A DNA stretch of 64,000 bases from Pedobacter paludis (GTDB lineage Bacteria > Bacteroidota > Bacteroidia > Sphingobacteriales > Sphingobacteriaceae). This document shows positions 61,196 to 64,000 of this stretch, piece by piece. Within the stretch, counting starts at the first letter, position 1, and every line of letters starts with the position of its first letter. The notes under the pieces are model-generated. The model worked only from the letters and a program-made list of their open reading frames with translations, searched no databases and had not been told where the DNA came from. The position numbers and the translations under genes are program-made. The stretch is taken from the NCBI RefSeq assembly GCF_003173575.1, contig NZ_QGNY01000004.1:186001-250000 (forward strand), read 5' to 3'.

Positions 61196-61651
61196 ATGAA
61201 ACCTCTTTTTGTACTTATAATTGCCTTTATCTTATTTGTAGCTTTTAATAAATATACCGATTTTGATAAAAATTATCTTTTTGCCGGCAATGTTGCTATG
61301 AGTATCATGTTACTTTTCACGGCAATGGGTCATTTTAAATTTAAAACCAGCATGGCCGCGATGATTCCTCTTTTTATCCCAAAGAAGGTAGAGGTTGTTT
61401 TGATTACTGGTTTGCTGGAAATTCTATTCGCGATAGGTTTGGGCATGGAAACTACCAGATATTATACCGGAATAGCCTTGGTTATATTCTTCATTGCAAT
61501 TCTTCCCGCAAATATTTACTCAGCCAAAAACAATATCAATTACGAAAATTTGCACAAACCTGGTCCCGGTGTTAAGTATCTGTGGTTTCGGGTTCCATTC
61601 CAATTATTTTTAATAGCCTGGGTTTGGTATTTTAGCATTAGGCCATATTAA
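61196..61651 (+). CDS. DoxX-like membrane protein
   Basis: A 151-aa four-helix membrane protein of DoxX type: MSIMLLFTAMGHFKFKTSMA, then IPKKVEVVLITGLLEILFAI, then LPANIYSAKNNINYENLHKP. Function of the family is varied (thiosulfate or sulfur metabolism, redox). It follows the small membrane protein after 23 nt and may belong to its operon. Confidence 0.85.
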   Translation: MKPLFVLIIAFILFVAFNKYTDFDKNYLFAGNVAMSIMLLFTAMGHFKFKTSMAAMIPLFIPKKVEVVLITGLLEILFAIGLGMETTRYYTGIALVIFFIAILPANIYSAKNNINYENLHKPGPGVKYLWFRVPFQLFLIAWVWYFSIRPY

Positions 61652-61762
61652 CTATTGATATTTGATCTGTAGATTTTCATTTTGCAACATTTCCATTATC
61701 ATCGGCTAAACGCCTTCCTTATTTCATAAATTAGCTCATCATTTAAGTAAACTGAACTAATC

Positions 61763-63310
61763 ATGAATAAAAAATTACTGTTTTCTACACTCCTTCTATT
61801 TTCATCGTCTTTTGTTTTTGCTCAAGATGATAAGGTAATAGATAATATTGTAAAAGAAGTTACTGAAAATTCTCAGCTAGAAAAACTGGCTCACGAATTA
61901 TTGGATGTTGTTGGACCAAGACTTGTTGGAAGTCCGCAGATGAAACAAGCGAATGATTGGGCGGTAAAAAAATATACGGATTGGGGCATTTCTGCAAAAA
62001 ACGAAAAATGGGGCGAGTGGCGTGGCTGGGAAAGAGGCGTTTCCCATATAGATTTGGTTAGCCCAAGGTTAAGAACCTTAGAAGGTACGCAATTGGCCTG
62101 GAGTCCTTCTACCAATGGAAAACCGATAAATGCCGAAGCGATTGTTTTGCCAGCAATTATAGATTCCATTTCCTTTCAAAAATGGTTGCCAAACGTTAAG
62201 GGAAAACTTGTTCTTATTTCTTTAAATCAACTTTCAGGGCGATCAGAAAAAAACTGGGAAGAATTTGCAACCAAGGATTTATTTGAAAAATATAAAAAAG
62301 ATAAAGCTGATGCTGTAAAAGCATTTGCTGCAGGCATTGCAAAAACCGGTTTGAACGCTAAAAATTTAGCTTTGGCTATAGAAAATGCCGGAGCAGCCGG
62401 AATTGTGATTAATAATTGGTCTCAAGGTTTTGGGGTGGATAAAATTTTTGGAGCAAACACCACAAAAATCCCCACGGTAGATTTATCTGTAGAAGATTAT
62501 GGCTTAGTTTATCGCTTAGCCGTTAATGGTGACAAACCGATGCTTAAAATTGAAACAGAATCTAAGGAGCTTGGCGTTGTACCAACTTTTAACACAATTG
62601 CAGAGCTTAAAGGAAAGCAGAAACCAAAAGAATATGTAATGCTTTCTGCACATTTCGATTCATGGGATGGTGCCAGTGGCGCAACAGATAACGGCTCTGG
62701 AACCATTATGATGATGGAAGCCATGAGGATTTTAAAGAAATTTTATCCTAACCCTAAAAGAACCATTCTGGTTGGCCATTGGGGCAGCGAAGAGCAAGGT
62801 TTAAATGGATCGAGGGCTTTTGTAGAAGATCATCCAGAAATTGTAAATAATCTTCAGGCATTGTTTAATCAAGATAACGGTACAGGTAGAGTTGTTAATA
62901 TCGGAGGTCAGGGATTTGCCAAATCTAAAGATTACATTACACGTTGGTTGGCTAAAGTTCCAGATACGATTAAAAATCAAATTAAAACCAGCTTTCCGGG
63001 TACGCCCGGTGCCGGTGGTTCTGATTTTGCATCTTTTGTAGCAGTGGGTGCTTTGGGTTATTCATTAAGTTCGACCAGTTGGGATTACGGCACTTATACT
63101 TGGCATACCAATCGTGATAGTTATGATAAATTGGTTTTTGATGAAATTAGAAGCAATGTGATCTTAGCTGCCATTTTGGTTTATATGGCATGTGAAGATC
63201 CTGAGAAAACTTCGAATGAAAAAGCTACTGATTTACCGGTTAACGAGCGTACCGGAAAACAAGCCACCTGGCCAGTGCAAACTAAATCGAATAGAAAAGG
63301 GGGATTATAA
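61763..63310 (+). CDS. Exported M28-family aminopeptidase/carboxypeptidase-Q-like protein
   Basis: A 515-aa protein with signal peptide ending SSFVFAQ, a PA-like insert (AGIVINNWSQGFGVDKIFG region) and the M28 zinc core: SAHFDSWDGASGATDNGSGT (His and Asp ligands), WGSEEQGLNGSRAFVEDHPE (catalytic and metal Glu), and GGSDFASFVAVGALG near the end. It probably acts on peptides in the periplasm. It is followed by a terminator at 63335. Confidence 0.93.
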   Translation: MNKKLLFSTLLLFSSSFVFAQDDKVIDNIVKEVTENSQLEKLAHELLDVVGPRLVGSPQMKQANDWAVKKYTDWGISAKNEKWGEWRGWERGVSHIDLVSPRLRTLEGTQLAWSPSTNGKPINAEAIVLPAIIDSISFQKWLPNVKGKLVLISLNQLSGRSEKNWEEFATKDLFEKYKKDKADAVKAFAAGIAKTGLNAKNLALAIENAGAAGIVINNWSQGFGVDKIFGANTTKIPTVDLSVEDYGLVYRLAVNGDKPMLKIETESKELGVVPTFNTIAELKGKQKPKEYVMLSAHFDSWDGASGATDNGSGTIMMMEAMRILKKFYPNPKRTILVGHWGSEEQGLNGSRAFVEDHPEIVNNLQALFNQDNGTGRVVNIGGQGFAKSKDYITRWLAKVPDTIKNQIKTSFPGTPGAGGSDFASFVAVGALGYSLSSTSWDYGTYTWHTNRDSYDKLVFDEIRSNVILAAILVYMACEDPEKTSNEKATDLPVNERTGKQATWPVQTKSNRKGGL

Positions 63311-63334
63311 CAACAATATTTAAAATAAATTTTG

Positions 63335-63366
63335 AAAGGAGTATTTGGAAACAAATGCTCCTTTTA
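63335..63366 (+). terminator. Terminator after the M28 peptidase
   Basis: Stem AAAGGAGTATTTG / CAAATGCTCCTTT (one G-T pair), loop GAAA, then T-rich. Confidence 0.85.
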
Positions 63367-63647
63367 TATTTTATGCATTAGTTTAAACGATACTAGAATT
63401 AAAACACGGATAATATTATTATTCTCGAGGCGCTATCCGTAATAACTAAACCCGATAAAGTGAAAATCCTTTTTTGTTGCAGTCTCTGAGTAAATTGCTC
63501 CAAAGTTTCTCACCGTACTGGCAAAAATCATAGCAATAACTGTGGTTAAAAAGATTGAAGCGATAGCGGGACTACTGAAACCGAAGGATAACTGTCTATG
63601 ATTTTCAGATGATCAACTTAGTAAATAAAAGTGTAGTCAAATATTTT
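63367..63647. repeat. Gap with dispersed repeat
   Basis: A segment at about 63448-63590 has AAACCCGATAAAGTGAAAAT, then TCCTTTTTTGTTGC, CATAGCAATAACTGTGGTTA and GAAGCGATAGCGGGACTACT. It matches 54079-54165 in outline. No gene seen. Confidence 0.6.
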
Positions 63648-64000
63648 CTACTCTTCTTTCTTCTGAAATTTATAAAACAAGTAACCTAAAAAGGGTAAGA
63701 TCAAAATACTACCCAACAAAAGTGCCAAGCCTAAACTATTGATTGTTTTCTCGGGGCCAATACTTTCAAAAAGTGAAATTGTATCGCCACTTTTTAAACG
63801 GATGAAGTTAGGAAAGTGGGCGTAACTTATGGCTACCAAAATCATGGTAACCTGAAAACCGGCTAAAATTCTCAAAACTTTTGTTTTGCCTTTAATGAGC
63901 AGATACCAAAGGAGAATAAGAGATAAGCTGGCCAATATGATTGCGCTTAAACCAACTGTATTTTTGAAGACCCAATCGATCAACGGAATTTTATCGAGCT
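63648..64000 (-). CDS. cydB: Cytochrome bd oxidase subunit II, 3' end only
   Basis: Partial gene cut by the window edge: about 117 codons of the C-terminal end of CydB, a membrane subunit of the cytochrome bd quinol oxidase that carries electrons from quinol to oxygen. The last two or three helices are visible, including VLRILAGFQVTMILVAISYA, and IGPEKTINSLGLALLLGSIL, ending YKFQKKEE. The frame continues upstream past 63983, where the only possible start is a TTG, so this is not a complete 111-aa gene. cydA should lie just beyond the window. Confidence 0.85.
   Translation of the reverse strand, partial: LDKIPLIDWVFKNTVGLSAIILASLSLILLWYLLIKGKTKVLRILAGFQVTMILVAISYAHFPNFIRLKSGDTISLFESIGPEKTINSLGLALLLGSILILPFLGYLFYKFQKKEE

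Noticed and set aside
63648..63983. A complete 111-aa membrane protein
   Set aside because: The start would be TTG, the frame goes on to the window edge, and the sequence matches the end of CydB.

Overview
The window looks like chromosome from a Bacteroidota bacterium, most likely of the Sphingobacteriaceae (Pedobacter or a close relative). The evidence is AT-rich DNA, several promoters with the Bacteroidota -7 motif TAnnTTTG, few Shine-Dalgarno sites, typical protein families (exonuclease-fused DnaE, long aromatic amino acid hydroxylase, DUF1080 and Gfo/Idh/MocA proteins, M13 and M28 exported peptidases) and many short dispersed palindromic repeats. The genus is inferred. I see no tRNA, rRNA, CRISPR array, prophage or transposase gene.

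Layout. 0-5.2 kb: catalase, a GtrA-like membrane protein, an aromatic amino acid hydroxylase with a long C-terminal extension, and a VapBC-like toxin-antitoxin pair. 5.2-8.1 kb: an SDR oxidoreductase, two tandem DUF4870 membrane proteins, an exported NlpC/P60 hydrolase and a YdeI-like protein. 8.1-13.9 kb: the lower tyrosine pathway, with a fumarylacetoacetase-family / DUF2238 / flavin-reductase operon on the minus strand and homogentisate and 4-hydroxyphenylpyruvate dioxygenases on the plus strand. With the hydroxylase at 2.8 kb this covers most of phenylalanine breakdown; the aminotransferase and maleylacetoacetate isomerase are not in the window. 14-19.6 kb: PoxB-like enzyme, GH19 chitinase, a DsbA-like protein, a peroxiredoxin and a DUF58 protein. 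19.6-21.2 kb: a gene-free block made almost entirely of two abutting tandem-repeat arrays. 21.2-28.9 kb: PQQ-type sugar dehydrogenase, thioredoxin, DnaE with a built-in proofreading exonuclease, and a lipocalin. 29-38.4 kb: malate dehydrogenase, aspartic-protease-like protein, truncated haemoglobin, SRPBCC protein, a two-component system, Usp-like protein, bestrophin, thioesterase and cation/proton antiporter. 38.4-48 kb: EVE protein, large exported metalloprotease, VOC protein, HolA, a small nuclease-like protein and a three-gene carbohydrate cluster (Gfo/Idh/MocA, DUF1080, Gfo/Idh/MocA). 48.3-54 kb: ValS, Uma2 protein and a Zn/Cd/Co-type P-type ATPase. 54.5-64 kb: M13 peptidase, DUF2625, MmcQ/YjbR, MnmD, aldo/keto reductase, AI-2E-type permease, small membrane proteins, M28 peptidase and the 3' end of cydB.

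The most striking signals are in the repeats. A palindromic element of about 70 bp sits in frame inside valS and adds about 24 residues; a related copy lies between the homogentisate and hydroxyphenylpyruvate dioxygenase genes. A 133-bp tandem array, each unit carrying two GC-rich hairpins about 36 nt apart, abuts a 60-bp tandem array. Nine perfect TTTAGGG units lie 7 nt before the start codon of a small gene. At least five further palindrome families occupy intergenic gaps.
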